From Insolitispirillum peregrinum (GTDB lineage Bacteria > Pseudomonadota > Alphaproteobacteria > Rhodospirillales > Rhodospirillaceae), in the NCBI RefSeq assembly GCF_042665255.1, contig NZ_JBHTCD010000010.1: 64,000 nucleotides of DNA; one strand, written 5' to 3'. The position numbers and the translations under genes are program-made. Of the stretch, positions 24,899 through 32,854 are shown piece by piece. The notes under the pieces were generated by a model that saw only the letters and a program-made list of their open reading frames with translations, made no database searches and was not told the origin of the DNA. Every line of letters begins with the position of its first letter. Position 1 is the stretch's first letter.

Positions 24899-25306
24899 AT
24901 GACCACCGCACACCACGCTGCCCTGATCCATACCATGGTGATGATTGCAGCCTGTGACGGCGACCTGAACAATACGGAACTCCGCACCATCGATGCGCTG
25001 GTCCACAGCCTGCCGGTGTTCCGCGATTACAAGGTCGATCACCTCGATGCAGATGCCGCTGCCTGTGCGCAGCTGATGGCCGATGAAGACGGGCTGGAGC
25101 AGGCTTTGGAGCAGATCGTCAATGGTCTGCCGGAAAAGCTGACCGAAACCGCCTATCTGGTCGCCTGTGAAGTGGCCGCCGCCGACCATGCCCTGCAGCA
25201 GGAAGAACTGCGCCTGCTGGAAATCCTGCGCCACCGCCTTGGGATCGACCGCTTGCACGCCGCCGCAATCGAGCGCGGGGTTCGTGCCCGCTTCGCGACC
25301 CTGTAA
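24899..25306 (+). CDS. TerB-family protein
   Basis: The 135-residue all-helical protein has the TerB/TerB-C fold pattern: MVMIAACDGDLNNTELRTID at the N-terminus (paired acidic residues as in metal-binding TerB) and a repeat of the pattern in CEVAAADHALQQEELRLLEIL. TerB proteins are linked with tellurite resistance and membrane stress, but isolated copies like this one are common and of unknown role. It has a good ribosome site (CAGGAGG) and lies between ilvE and a dehydrogenase gene in the same direction, probably in one operon. Confidence 0.82.
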   Translation: MTTAHHAALIHTMVMIAACDGDLNNTELRTIDALVHSLPVFRDYKVDHLDADAAACAQLMADEDGLEQALEQIVNGLPEKLTETAYLVACEVAAADHALQQEELRLLEILRHRLGIDRLHAAAIERGVRARFATL

Positions 25307-25321
25307 CCAGAGGCCCCCCAC

Positions 25322-26236
25322 ATGCCTGCCTCTACCCCGCTTGCCGGAACCTCTGTTGGCCTGATCGGGTTGGGCCTGATGGGCTTCCCCATGGCCCGCC
25401 GCCTGCACGCCTGCGGAGCAAGCGTTGCGGTCTGGACCCGATCAGAAGAAACCTTGCGCGCCGCCGCCAGCGAGGGATTGCACACATTGCCCTCTGCCGC
25501 CGAGGCGGTCCGCCACAGCAGCATCACCATCCTGATGCTGGTTGATACCCCGGCGGTCGCCTCGGTCCTGCATGAGCCGGAGCGGGGAATTCTGGCCGGG
25601 CTCAGGCGGGCGACCGACTCGCCGCTGATCATCGACATGGGCACCACCGCCGTCAGCGCCACCCATCAGTTTGCGGCAGCGGTCAACGAGGCTGGCGGAT
25701 GCTGGCTGGATGCCCCTGTTTCCGGCGGCGTGGTCGGTGCCACCGACGGCACCCTGACCATCATGGCCGGGGGAAGCGATGACTGCTTTGCCCGTGCCCT
25801 GCCGGTTTTGCAAAGCCTTGGCCGTCACATCACCCATGTCGGGGCGGTGGCTGCCGGGCAAGTGGCAAAGGCGGCCAATCAGGTGATTGTCGGGCTGACC
25901 ATCGGGGCGGTGTCCGAGGCGATGGCACTGGCCCGCCGGGCTGGCGTCGAACCGGCCCGCCTGCGCCATGCCCTGATGGGGGGCTTTGCCGCCTCGCGCA
26001 TTCTGGACCTGCATGGTCAGCGGATGGCCGAGGGCAACTTTGCCCCCGGTGGCCGCTCGGTCACCCAGCGCAAGGATTTACAGCAGGCACTGGATCTGGC
26101 TGAACAACTCGGCCTGACCCTGCCCGCAACCACCCTCTGCCGGGATCTGTACGATCAATTGATTGCACAGGGAGACGGCGGGCTTGACCACTCGGCGCTG
26201 GTGCGGGTGATCGACGACTGGTCGGAAAAGAGTTGA
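25322..26236 (+). CDS. NAD(P)-dependent beta-hydroxyacid dehydrogenase (3-hydroxyisobutyrate dehydrogenase family)
   Basis: The 304-residue enzyme has an N-terminal Rossmann domain with VGLIGLGLMGFPMARRL (12-28), the substrate-binding DAPVSGGVVGA near residue 137, and the catalytic lysine in GQVAKAANQ near 183. The family oxidises 3-hydroxyisobutyrate, tartronate semialdehyde, glyoxylate and related acids. The neighbouring branched-chain aminotransferase hints at valine breakdown, but sequence alone cannot settle the substrate. Confidence 0.88.
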   Translation: MPASTPLAGTSVGLIGLGLMGFPMARRLHACGASVAVWTRSEETLRAAASEGLHTLPSAAEAVRHSSITILMLVDTPAVASVLHEPERGILAGLRRATDSPLIIDMGTTAVSATHQFAAAVNEAGGCWLDAPVSGGVVGATDGTLTIMAGGSDDCFARALPVLQSLGRHITHVGAVAAGQVAKAANQVIVGLTIGAVSEAMALARRAGVEPARLRHALMGGFAASRILDLHGQRMAEGNFAPGGRSVTQRKDLQQALDLAEQLGLTLPATTLCRDLYDQLIAQGDGGLDHSALVRVIDDWSEKS

Positions 26237-26243
26237 AGACCGG

Positions 26244-26621
26244 TCAGGGATCGCTGGCTTCGCTCGCAGACACCTGACGGCGGCAGCCCCATGTCTTCAG
26301 GGTCGCATTGATGGCCGCAAGGACAAAAAAGCGGGCCGCTTCGTGCGCATAGCCGCTGTCCAGCAGGCTATCATAGTCGGTGTGCACATGGCGCACCACC
26401 GCGACCAGTGACAACCACGCCGCCGTTTCAGGTGCCGCATGGCGCAGGCCGGGTGACCCGACAGCATGATCAACCACTTCTGAATATTCAAAGGAGGGAA
26501 TACCGGGGGCAAGGGCTCGGACCGCTCGCCGAATCCGGCTGTGCCGGTCACTGGCCTCAGGGCCCTCAGGGAAGCCCTTGACGGCAGAACTGCGTCCTTT
26601 GCGGCCCATCAAAATCCCCAT
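26244..26621 (-). CDS. DUF2293 domain protein
   Basis: The 125-residue protein carries the DUF2293 pattern in its C-terminal half: PETAAWLSLVAVVRHVHTDY followed by DSLLDSGYAHEAARFFV. The function of the family is unknown. The N-terminus is basic (GRKGRSSAVKG). ATG 26621 lies almost on top of the tRNA terminator; ATG 26609 (MGRKGRSS) is an alternative. It converges with the dehydrogenase gene, leaving only 7 bases between them. Confidence 0.78.
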   Translation of the reverse strand: MGILMGRKGRSSAVKGFPEGPEASDRHSRIRRAVRALAPGIPSFEYSEVVDHAVGSPGLRHAAPETAAWLSLVAVVRHVHTDYDSLLDSGYAHEAARFFVLAAINATLKTWGCRRQVSASEASDP

Positions 26622-26626
26622 AAAGC

Positions 26627-26653
26627 AACAGCCCGCCTTTAGGGCGGGCTGTT
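26627..26653 (-). terminator. terminator downstream of tRNA-Ser
   Basis: The stem AACAGCCCGCC / GGCGGGCTGTT lies just 3' of the tRNA on the minus strand and is followed by GCTTTAT. It directly precedes the DUF2293 start codon, so that gene is probably transcribed by read-through or from a very close promoter. Confidence 0.7.
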
Positions 26654-26657
26654 ACAG

Positions 26658-26747
26658 TGGCGGTGAGGGTGGGATTCGAACCCACGATACCCTTTCGAGT
26701 ATACACACTTTCCAGGCGTGCGCCTTCAACCACTCGGCCACCTCACC
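26658..26747 (-). tRNA. tRNA-Ser (anticodon GGA)
   Basis: The 90-nt class II tRNA ends in an encoded CCA. On the minus strand it begins GGTGAGGTGGCCGAGTGG, has the anticodon loop CTGGAAA (GGA, reading UCC and UCU), a long variable arm, and the T loop GGTTCGAATCCC. The acceptor stem GGTGAGG / CCTCACC is perfect. Confidence 0.97.
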
Positions 26748-27050
26748 AGAACGACGCCGCCGGTAAACCGCCGTCCGTCGTGGAGACGGATATCTATCGA
26801 AATTCAAAAGGAAACGCAACCAAAGAATTGCGTCTCATGGATTTTTTTTACGCGCCCTTATAACGGGTGAAATGTAACGATCAATGTTGATTTTTGATCC
26901 TCTCCGGCGTTACTCTCTTAGTCCATAATAGCTATGGTTCGCCGGGGACGGCCCTTTACTCGCCATAAGGTAAAAGAACATTGACATTGTTCTCCTTTTG
27001 GTTCCAATCCCCCTCGCGATATCCGGTCGCTATACGGCAGGGGAGACACA
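26748..27050. other. A+T-rich intergenic region upstream of tRNA-Ser
   Basis: This stretch is markedly richer in A+T than its surroundings and contains runs such as GATTTTTTTTACG. It should hold the tRNA promoter on the minus strand and the promoter of the small membrane protein on the plus strand (a TTGACA occurs near 26981). No gene or dispersed repeat is visible. Confidence 0.4.
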
Positions 27051-27338
27051 ATGCTCGGTCGACTGTTAGGTATGACGGTACTGGTTCTGTCTGTGGTGAT
27101 GGCGTCTGGCGAAGGCGTCATGGCTGTTGGAACAGGAACTTATGACAGTTTGGCGGTCGGGGAAGTCTGGACCCTGCTGTCCGGTCATCCAGCCCCCGGC
27201 GATGCCAGCCTGCCATGGATGCGCGATATCATGCATTTACCCGCGTGGAGCATGACCATGGCATTCGGGCTGATGCTGTGTTTCGCCTACCGTCGCCGGA
27301 CTCCCAAGCGGCGCATGATGTTCCGAACCCTGCCGTAA
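27051..27338 (+). CDS. small two-helix membrane protein
   Basis: The 95-residue protein has one hydrophobic segment at the N-terminus (LLGMTVLVLSVVMASGEGVM) and one near residues 60-80 (LPAWSMTMAFGLMLCFAYRR), followed by a basic tail RRRTPKRRMMFR. This implies an inner-membrane protein with a cytoplasmic tail. GGGGAG lies six bases before the ATG. Similar small proteins of unknown role with a central SLPW/LPAW segment are common in alphaproteobacteria. No function is proposed. Confidence 0.65.
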   Translation: MLGRLLGMTVLVLSVVMASGEGVMAVGTGTYDSLAVGEVWTLLSGHPAPGDASLPWMRDIMHLPAWSMTMAFGLMLCFAYRRRTPKRRMMFRTLP

Positions 27339-27384
27339 AAACCCCTGCCCTGCCGTCTCGGGCTGTGTGCGCTCAATATGACGC

Positions 27385-27563
27385 CACAAGGACACGACGG
27401 TCAGAAAACAGGATCGTGGAGCGCTGCTCCACATCTCGCTGGGGCCAGTCGGCCCCAGACCCCATTCCTTTGATCATAAAAGAAAAACGGGGGTTCGGGA
27501 CCTCAGGCCCCGAATGGGTCTGGCCGATAGCCCATTCTTTTCCACCAACTGTCGTGTACTGTG
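27385..27563 (+). repeat. dispersed TIR element, copy 2 of 3
   Basis: The 179-bp copy starts CACAAGGACACGACGGTCAG and ends ACTGTCGTGTACTGTG. Its interior closely matches copy 1, including GGAGCGCTGCTCC and the GATCATAAAAGAAAAA centre. The flanking sequence on both sides resembles the tail hairpin of the family A repeat (GTGTGCGCTCAATATGACGC on the left, CGTCCGGTTTAGCGCACGCT on the right), as if the element sits inside that tail. Confidence 0.85.
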
Positions 27564-27565
27564 GC

Positions 27566-27651
27566 GTCCGGTTTAGCGCACGCTGCTCTAAGCTTTTGTT
27601 CTGTCGCATTGTTTATGCGAAAACCGGTTCCCACTTTTCGCACAATGCTTT
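27566..27651 (-). repeat. palindromic repeat (family A), long form
   Basis: On the minus strand: GCATTGTGCGAAAAGTGGGA, ACCGGTTTTCGCATAAACAA, then the tail ending in GCGTGCGCTAAACCGG. It is joined end to end with TIR element copy 2 on one side and the 92-bp repeat on the other. Confidence 0.8.
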
Positions 27652-27744
27652 AGAGCGTTTTCGCACCGAGCGAAAACGCTCTTCCCTTTTAGGGCCGCAT
27701 TTTCCGAGCCGTTGACCGTCGACGGTCAACTTGAAAATGCTCTA
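27652..27744 (+). repeat. 92-bp double-hairpin repeat (family C), copy 1
   Basis: It contains the hairpin AGAGCGTTTTCGC...GCGAAAACGCTCT, then GGGCCGCATTTTC...GAAAATGCTC around TTGACCGTCGACGGTCAA. The second copy, inverted, is at 49837-49928. Its last bases supply the TAG stop codon of the zntB gene. Confidence 0.85.
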
Positions 27745-28791
27745 GAACCACCGCATCTTGCGGAACAGCCACAGCTCGGCGGCGGCAAGGCACATCATCA
27801 GGGCGCAAACGACGATAAAGCCCAGCGAGCTGTCGGCCAGAGGCACGCCACCGACATTGATCCCCAACAGGCCGGTCAAAAAGGACAGCGGCAGGAATAC
27901 CCCGGTGGCCAGCGTCAAAATGTAGATACGCTGGTTCAGGCGGTCATTCTGGCGGCTGCTGAGCTCGTCTTTCAGCACCAGCGCCCGTTCCCGCGAGGAC
28001 TCCAGCGATTCCACGTACCGTACCACCTGTTCGACGGTTTCGCGCAGGGCTTCGTGGTCCATGCCATGGAGTGCCGGGTGGTTGAGGGTCAGCATGTGCG
28101 ACAACGCCTCACGCTGGGGCAGCATGTGGCGGCGCAAGGCAATCACCATCGGGCGGATTTTTTGCACTGTCTCGCGCGCCAGCCGTTCGTCGATACGGAC
28201 TTCGGGACCATCAAGCGAATCTTCGGCACCATCAAGGTCGTTTTCGATCTCTTCCAGCAGGGTTTCCATCCGTCCGGCCAGGCTGCTGGCCAGAGCATCG
28301 ACGATTCCGGCGATATGGTGTGGCCCGTGGCCGTCAGTCAAGGCTTGCGACAGATCGTTCAGGGCGCGCAGGCGGCGCTGCCGGACGGAAATCACCCGAC
28401 CCGGTTCAACCCACATGCGGACGCTGATCATGTCTTCGGGGGCACTGCCGGGGTTCAGGTTGACCCCACGCAGGACAATCAGCACGCCGTGACCATAAAC
28501 CTGACAGCGCGGGCGGGTGGCTTCGGCCAGCAGGGCGCGGGCGGCCAGCGGGGGAACCCCGGCACCGCCTTCGCTGCGTTTGCCTTTCAGCCAGCGACGC
28601 ACGTCCTGCTGTTTACGGTCCAGATGGACCCATTGCCCGGTCTGGGCTCCGTGCGCTTCGGCGGGCGGAGTCCAGCGGCTGACGCCATCCCAGTCCAGAG
28701 GCGTGCCACCGCCATGACCATCAAGATCCCAGGCAAGAATCAGGCCTTGTGTTGGTGGCTGGTCCAGCAGTGATGGCAGTACGGCAGACAT
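27742..28791 (-). CDS. zntB: ZntB-like zinc transporter, CorA family
   Basis: The 349-residue 2-TM-GxN protein has a large cytoplasmic N-terminal domain, a long helix (about 195-275), and two C-terminal membrane helices (YILTLATGVFLPLSFLTGLLGINVGG and LGFIVVCALMMCLAAAELWLF). The pore signature is GIN instead of the magnesium-type GMN, the mark of ZntB. ZntB moves Zn2+ across the inner membrane (direction debated: early work suggested efflux, structural work proton-driven uptake). It lies 9 kb from the znu/zur locus. The stop codon falls in a dispersed repeat. Confidence 0.9.
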   Translation of the reverse strand: MSAVLPSLLDQPPTQGLILAWDLDGHGGGTPLDWDGVSRWTPPAEAHGAQTGQWVHLDRKQQDVRRWLKGKRSEGGAGVPPLAARALLAEATRPRCQVYGHGVLIVLRGVNLNPGSAPEDMISVRMWVEPGRVISVRQRRLRALNDLSQALTDGHGPHHIAGIVDALASSLAGRMETLLEEIENDLDGAEDSLDGPEVRIDERLARETVQKIRPMVIALRRHMLPQREALSHMLTLNHPALHGMDHEALRETVEQVVRYVESLESSRERALVLKDELSSRQNDRLNQRIYILTLATGVFLPLSFLTGLLGINVGGVPLADSSLGFIVVCALMMCLAAAELWLFRKMRWF

Positions 28792-28838
28792 CAGACTATG
28801 GCTCCCTGAGGTGGTGGTTCACCGTGAATATGATTGTT

Positions 28839-28855
28839 CTGTGATGTAGTCACAG
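28839..28855. promoter_or_regulatory. perfect inverted repeat between zntB and DUF2892
   Basis: CTGTGA-TGTAG-TCACAG is a perfect 6-bp palindrome with a five-base spacer, in the divergent promoter region. It resembles Crp/Fnr-family half-sites (TGTGA) but with one base less between them than a standard Crp site. Confidence 0.5.
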
Positions 28856-28915
28856 ACGGGCCGGAGAATGCGGCAGATACTTGCGCCATTCACTCTTGCA
28901 TGACGGAGGCATTCC

Positions 28916-29104
28916 ATGAACAAGAACGTCGGCGGCCTGGACCGCATTCTGCGAATCATCGTTGGCCTTGTGCTGATTGCCCTTGCGGTGTTCGGGATTT
29001 TCAGCCCATGGGGCTATGTCGGGGTGGTTCCCCTGTTCACCGGCCTGATCGGCTGGTGCCCGGCGTACCTGCCGTTTGGCATTCGCACCTGCAAACTGCC
29101 GTAG
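28916..29104 (+). CDS. DUF2892 (YgaP-like) membrane protein
   Basis: The 62-residue inner-membrane protein of the DUF2892 family shows the usual pattern: MNKNVGGLDRILRIIVGLVL, a second hydrophobic segment, and GLIGWCPAYLPFGIRTC with its two cysteines. It matches the membrane domain of YgaP-type proteins linked with sulfur metabolism, but without the rhodanese domain. The ribosome site GGAGG is seven bases before the ATG. It is divergent from zntB. Confidence 0.9.
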   Translation: MNKNVGGLDRILRIIVGLVLIALAVFGIFSPWGYVGVVPLFTGLIGWCPAYLPFGIRTCKLP

Positions 29105-29128
29105 GGTCCATCGTGGTGGGCTCCCGGG

Positions 29129-30166
29129 TTACGGGGTCATCCCGTGACCCGGCTGGATGCGCTCGGCCATGATGGCGGTGGCGTGCAGCAAGCCCCAACG
29201 GATGCCAGGCTCCAGCGCCGAGTGTCCGGCGTCGGGGATGATGGTCAGGGTGCTGCCCGGCCAGCCCTGATGGACGGCCCACGCCGTTTCCGGCGGGCAG
29301 ACCAGATCATGGCGACCCTGCAGGATGATGCAGGGCAAATGGTTGATCCGGCCCAATCCGGCCAGCAAGGCACCTTCAGCCATGAAGCCCCGGTGGACCA
29401 TGTAATGAGCTTCCAGACGGGCAATGGCCAGAAAGGGCAAGGGGCCGCGTTGCCCGTCAAAGGCAGCGGGGGGCGGGCCTGCGTGCGGCTGACTGTGCAG
29501 GCGGGCACAGGCATCTTCGTGACTGGCCCAGGCATAGGCTGCCGGGCCATGGATGCGCGGGTCTTGATGACTCAGGCGATGGTAATAGGCGGTCAACAGG
29601 TCACCGCGTTCGACGGGCGGCAAGGCGGCAAGGAACTGTTGATACGATTCCGGATGGAACTTGCCCATGCCGGTCAGGAACCAGTCGATTTCGTGCTGCT
29701 GACACAAAAAGACGCCGCGCAGGACAAAGCCCAGCACCCGTTCGGGGTGCGCCTGCCCATAGGCCAGCGCCAGTGTTGACCCCCACGAGCCACCGAACAG
29801 CAGCCAGCGGTCAACGCCAAGGTGACAGCGCAGGATTTCCAGATCGGCGACCAGATGGGCGGTGGTGTTGTGGGCGATACTGGCATAGGGACGGGATCGT
29901 CCGCTGCCGCGCTGATCGAACAGGATGATCCGGTAGCGGGCCGGGTCGAAAAACCGCCGGTGCACGGTGCTGAAGCCTGCACCGGGACCACCATGCAGAA
30001 ACACGACGGGAATGCCGGATGGGTTCCCGGCGACTTCCCAGTACAGGTGATGACCATCCCCGACATCCAGCAGGCCACTGGCCAGCGTCGGGCTGTCGGG
30101 ATAGCCGGTTTCCGTCAAAAACGTCGCCGCCGGAGCGGGAGAGCCGCCTGACGGGGCGTCACTCAT
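29129..30166 (-). CDS. pip: proline iminopeptidase
   Basis: The 345-residue alpha/beta hydrolase of family S33 releases N-terminal proline from peptides. It shows the oxyanion HGGPG loop (58-62), FDQRGSGRS, the nucleophile Ser127 in GGSWGS, an aspartate in GRHDLVCP and histidine in DAGHSALEPG. All are diagnostic for Pip. ATG 30166 overlaps the 3' end of the response-regulator gene by eight bases, so the two are translationally linked; an earlier TTG at 30172 is less likely. Confidence 0.94.
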   Translation of the reverse strand: MSDAPSGGSPAPAATFLTETGYPDSPTLASGLLDVGDGHHLYWEVAGNPSGIPVVFLHGGPGAGFSTVHRRFFDPARYRIILFDQRGSGRSRPYASIAHNTTAHLVADLEILRCHLGVDRWLLFGGSWGSTLALAYGQAHPERVLGFVLRGVFLCQQHEIDWFLTGMGKFHPESYQQFLAALPPVERGDLLTAYYHRLSHQDPRIHGPAAYAWASHEDACARLHSQPHAGPPPAAFDGQRGPLPFLAIARLEAHYMVHRGFMAEGALLAGLGRINHLPCIILQGRHDLVCPPETAWAVHQGWPGSTLTIIPDAGHSALEPGIRWGLLHATAIMAERIQPGHGMTP

Positions 30167-30884
30167 CGGCAATCAGCCCCATTTTGCGCCCCAGACGGAC
30201 CGCTGCCACGCGGTTGGATGTGCCGAGCTTCTCAAAAATGTTGGCGACGTGATTTTTCACCGTCGGCAAGGCGGTATCAAGGATACGGGCGATTTCCTTG
30301 TTGCTGTGGCCGCGCGAAATCAGGCCCAGGACCTCCTTTTGGCGCGGGCTGAGCGACACGTCCCGCACACCATCGGGCAACTCCTCTTCGGCTTCCATCG
30401 CTTCGTCGGGGAAGAAGGCTTCGCCGTCGAGGATGCTGCTCAGGGCCGACAGGATGTCGCTGATGCTGAACGACTTGGGAATATAGCCCGTTGCACCGGC
30501 ATCGATCGCCGCCCGCAGGTCGTGGCGCTTTTCCGAGGCGGTCAGCAGGACGATCGGCAGCGTGGGGTTCTTCTGGCGCAGATCCTTGAGGAAGGTCAGG
30601 CCTTCCATACCAGGCATGAACAGGTCAAGCACCGCCAGCGCCAGATCGGGCGTGGTGGTGACCACCTCGCCTGCCTCTGCCGCCGTACCGGCTTCGAGAA
30701 CCTGTGCAGCAAATCCGCGCGCCTCCATCAACAGGCGCAATCCTTCGCGGAACACTGCATGGTCATCGGCAAGCAGAACCTTTCCGCACAAGGCTCCTTC
30801 TGAGACCTCTCCCGTTAGCACAGCCACCTCTTTTGCATTGGGTTGACCTTGAAAAGCATGATCTGACAAGAGAATTACAGGCAT
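30159..30884 (-). CDS. NarL/LuxR-family response regulator (orphan)
   Basis: The regulator has an unusual 35-residue N-terminal extension before the receiver domain (VLLADDHAVFREGLRLLM). The phospho-acceptor is D87 in AVLDLFMPGMEG, with T115 in LLTAS and K137 in YIPKSFS. The C-terminal LuxR HTH contains LSPRQKEVLGLISRGHSNKE and TVKNHVANIFEKL. The start is uncertain (ATG 30884, or a downstream GTG or TTG giving a shorter protein). The 3' end overlaps pip, an odd partner for a regulator. No kinase is nearby. Confidence 0.88.
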   Translation of the reverse strand: MPVILLSDHAFQGQPNAKEVAVLTGEVSEGALCGKVLLADDHAVFREGLRLLMEARGFAAQVLEAGTAAEAGEVVTTTPDLALAVLDLFMPGMEGLTFLKDLRQKNPTLPIVLLTASEKRHDLRAAIDAGATGYIPKSFSISDILSALSSILDGEAFFPDEAMEAEEELPDGVRDVSLSPRQKEVLGLISRGHSNKEIARILDTALPTVKNHVANIFEKLGTSNRVAAVRLGRKMGLIADE

Positions 30885-30990
30885 CTGGCAGGCTGGCAAG
30901 GTTACAATGCGTCTTTTTGCCTATGGTGGTATAAAAAAGGCCGGTAGAGGCCGTAAAATGCAGTCTCTTACTCCTTATGGGTAGGGGCTG

Positions 30991-31773
30991 GTGAGGGGGG
31001 CTATCCGGTTGTTCAAGGGGGAGAATCGCCTGCTGCACGGGGCGCTGTTAACATTACTTCTGGTTGTTGGAATGACAGTGGATACCTTGGCAGGGCAACG
31101 GGTACAGGAGCTTCGGTCCACCGGCGAGATCATGCTGAAATCAGGGGATACGGTCTGTCTGGCGGACGTGATTATGCCCTCTGTCATGATCGGTGACGCA
31201 GGGATGGATGAACGGGCGATTGCGACCCTGAAAATCTTTCTGGATGGAAAAGATATACAGGTCGTTCCATCTTCTGATTGGGCAAGGCGCGATCGCTATG
31301 GGCGGATATCCGGCGACGTTGTTGACCCGACGGGGCTGAGCGCGCGCGACCATTTGCTGTCTGCCGGGCTGGTGATGGTCTATGCGGGGGCTGACCGGCC
31401 TGCGGGTGAGGTCGCAGCGTTGCTGGCCCGTGAGGATCTGGCCCGCGAGCAGGAACGCGGCCTGTGGCGTTCACCGCAAGTGCTGGACCCGGCACAGGTG
31501 ACAGCCTCCCGGCAGACAATGGTACTGGTGGAAGGCATCATCCGCCGGGCACAGGAAACGTCTTCGGGCGGGTATCTGAACTTCGGCGATGACTGGCGCA
31601 CCGACTTCACCGTGAAGGTATCCCCGGCCGCAACCAAAGCCCTGCGCCGCCGGGACGGAGGACTGGAGGCGCTGAACGGAAGAATGGTGCGGGTCCGTGG
31701 ATGGGTCCGCCCGGAAAATGGTCCGATGATCGATCTGGACCAGCCTGCCCATCTCGAACTCTTGCCCCCGTAA
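30991..31773 (+). CDS. thermonuclease-fold (SNase-like) protein, probably not a nuclease
   Basis: The 260-residue exported protein has a hydrophobic N-terminus (LLTLLLVVGMTVDTLAG) and a staphylococcal nuclease-like OB fold: SGDTVCLADVIMPS, DRYGRISGDVV and LLSAGLVMVYAG. The third catalytic arginine (DRYGR) is kept. The first-strand arginine and the glutamate of the usual RLxxxDxPE segment appear as Cys and Ser, so nuclease activity is doubtful. The last about 90 residues form a second beta-rich domain ending in QPAHLELLPP. The start is GTG 30991 with AGGGG upstream. Confidence 0.75.
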   Translation: MRGAIRLFKGENRLLHGALLTLLLVVGMTVDTLAGQRVQELRSTGEIMLKSGDTVCLADVIMPSVMIGDAGMDERAIATLKIFLDGKDIQVVPSSDWARRDRYGRISGDVVDPTGLSARDHLLSAGLVMVYAGADRPAGEVAALLAREDLAREQERGLWRSPQVLDPAQVTASRQTMVLVEGIIRRAQETSSGGYLNFGDDWRTDFTVKVSPAATKALRRRDGGLEALNGRMVRVRGWVRPENGPMIDLDQPAHLELLPP

Positions 31774-31840
31774 GACGGCTGGGGCACTGTCCTGATCGGG
31801 CAGGCGTGGGCCGGGAATGCACGCAACAGGGAGAGACAGA

Positions 31841-32650
31841 ATGTCGGTTTTGATGGATTTGGTCCTGCTGTACGAACGCCGGGGGTACCATGCCGCCAGC
31901 GGGCTGGACCGAGAGCACACCAACGACTCGCTGAGTGAATTTACCTGGCTGTTTCAGGGGGACACCCAGTTGACCGAGCATCTGGGCATTGCCTTGAAGG
32001 AATTGTATTTCCTGGAATGTGCGCTGGGAGCTCCACGGCGGCGGGCGGTGATGCCGGTGCCGCACTGGATGCCGCAAGGGGTGTTGGTGATCGGAAATTC
32101 CTTTGGCTGGAGCAGCTTTGCCCTCGCCTTGCTGTGCCCGCAGGCGCAGGTGGTGGCGATTGAAATCGGGGCCGAGCCGTTTACCGCGCAATGGATTCCC
32201 CGCTGCAATGCCATCGCACAGGAAGAGGGCTTGCCGTTGACCGTAGTACAGGGGGCATCGCCTCAGGCGGTGGCGCCAGTGATGACGGGGGATGGCCCAC
32301 TGGCAGGGGTGCCGCTCGATCTGGCACTGATCGACGGACATCATACCTGCGCACAGGTGGCACAGGATCTGGCGGCGCTGGCACCGTTCCTGCATCCGGG
32401 CAGCGTAATCCTGTGCCATGACGTGCTGGCCTTTGGCCTGATGGAGCCTGTCACAGCCTTTGCCCGTCAGCATGGCCTGACCGCCACCACCCTGTGGGGC
32501 ACGCCATCGGGGATGGTGGTGCTGAGCGGGGCCCGTGCACCACTGGCCGTGCTGGAGGCGTGTTATGCCTTTGGTGGCAGTGCGAGGGCGGGGGAAACGG
32601 TGGCCTGGCTGCGTGACATGGCCGCGATTCGTGCCGGGAAAAGCCGCTGA
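31841..32650 (+). CDS. class I SAM-dependent methyltransferase (Methyltransf_24-like)
   Basis: The 269-residue protein has a Rossmann-like core with GVLVIGNSFGWSSFALALL (motif I, about 92-110), QVVAIEIG (acidic end of strand 2), DLALIDGHHTCAQVAQDL and HPGSVILCHDV. The IDG-H and CHDV pattern is shared with methyltransferases and cephalosporin hydroxylases acting on sugars or small molecules. It precedes a glycan-modification gene set in the same direction, which may hint at a sugar substrate. ATG 31841 follows GGGAGA by seven bases. Confidence 0.75.
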   Translation: MSVLMDLVLLYERRGYHAASGLDREHTNDSLSEFTWLFQGDTQLTEHLGIALKELYFLECALGAPRRRAVMPVPHWMPQGVLVIGNSFGWSSFALALLCPQAQVVAIEIGAEPFTAQWIPRCNAIAQEEGLPLTVVQGASPQAVAPVMTGDGPLAGVPLDLALIDGHHTCAQVAQDLAALAPFLHPGSVILCHDVLAFGLMEPVTAFARQHGLTATTLWGTPSGMVVLSGARAPLAVLEACYAFGGSARAGETVAWLRDMAAIRAGKSR

Positions 32651-32727
32651 CGGGGATGTCACAGAGGCTCGGGCGTCACACAAGGCGTTGCTGAAGTCAG
32701 CCAAGGCGGCTACACACCCTCTCTCAA

Positions 32728-32773
32728 GAGCATCCGGCGAAAGATGGGCTCAGGTTTTCGCTGACGTGATGCG
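32728..32773 (+). repeat. degenerate palindromic repeat (family A)
   Basis: GAGCATCCGGCGAAAGATGG, GCTCAGGTTTTCGCTGACGT, then GATGCG keeps the order and spacing of the reference unit at 16314 with about a quarter of the bases changed. It looks like an old copy. Confidence 0.55.
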
Positions 32774-32854
32774 CCTCACCAACAGCCTGATGCATGCGAC
32801 CGCTCCCTATGCGGGCGGCCATGCCCGGGCACTGCGCACAAGGCTTCGTCTGGC

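Noticed and set aside
26658..27050. tRNA-Ser with an A+T-rich flank as an integration site of a genomic island
   Set aside because: No integrase, no direct repeat of the tRNA 3' end, and the flanking genes are ordinary.
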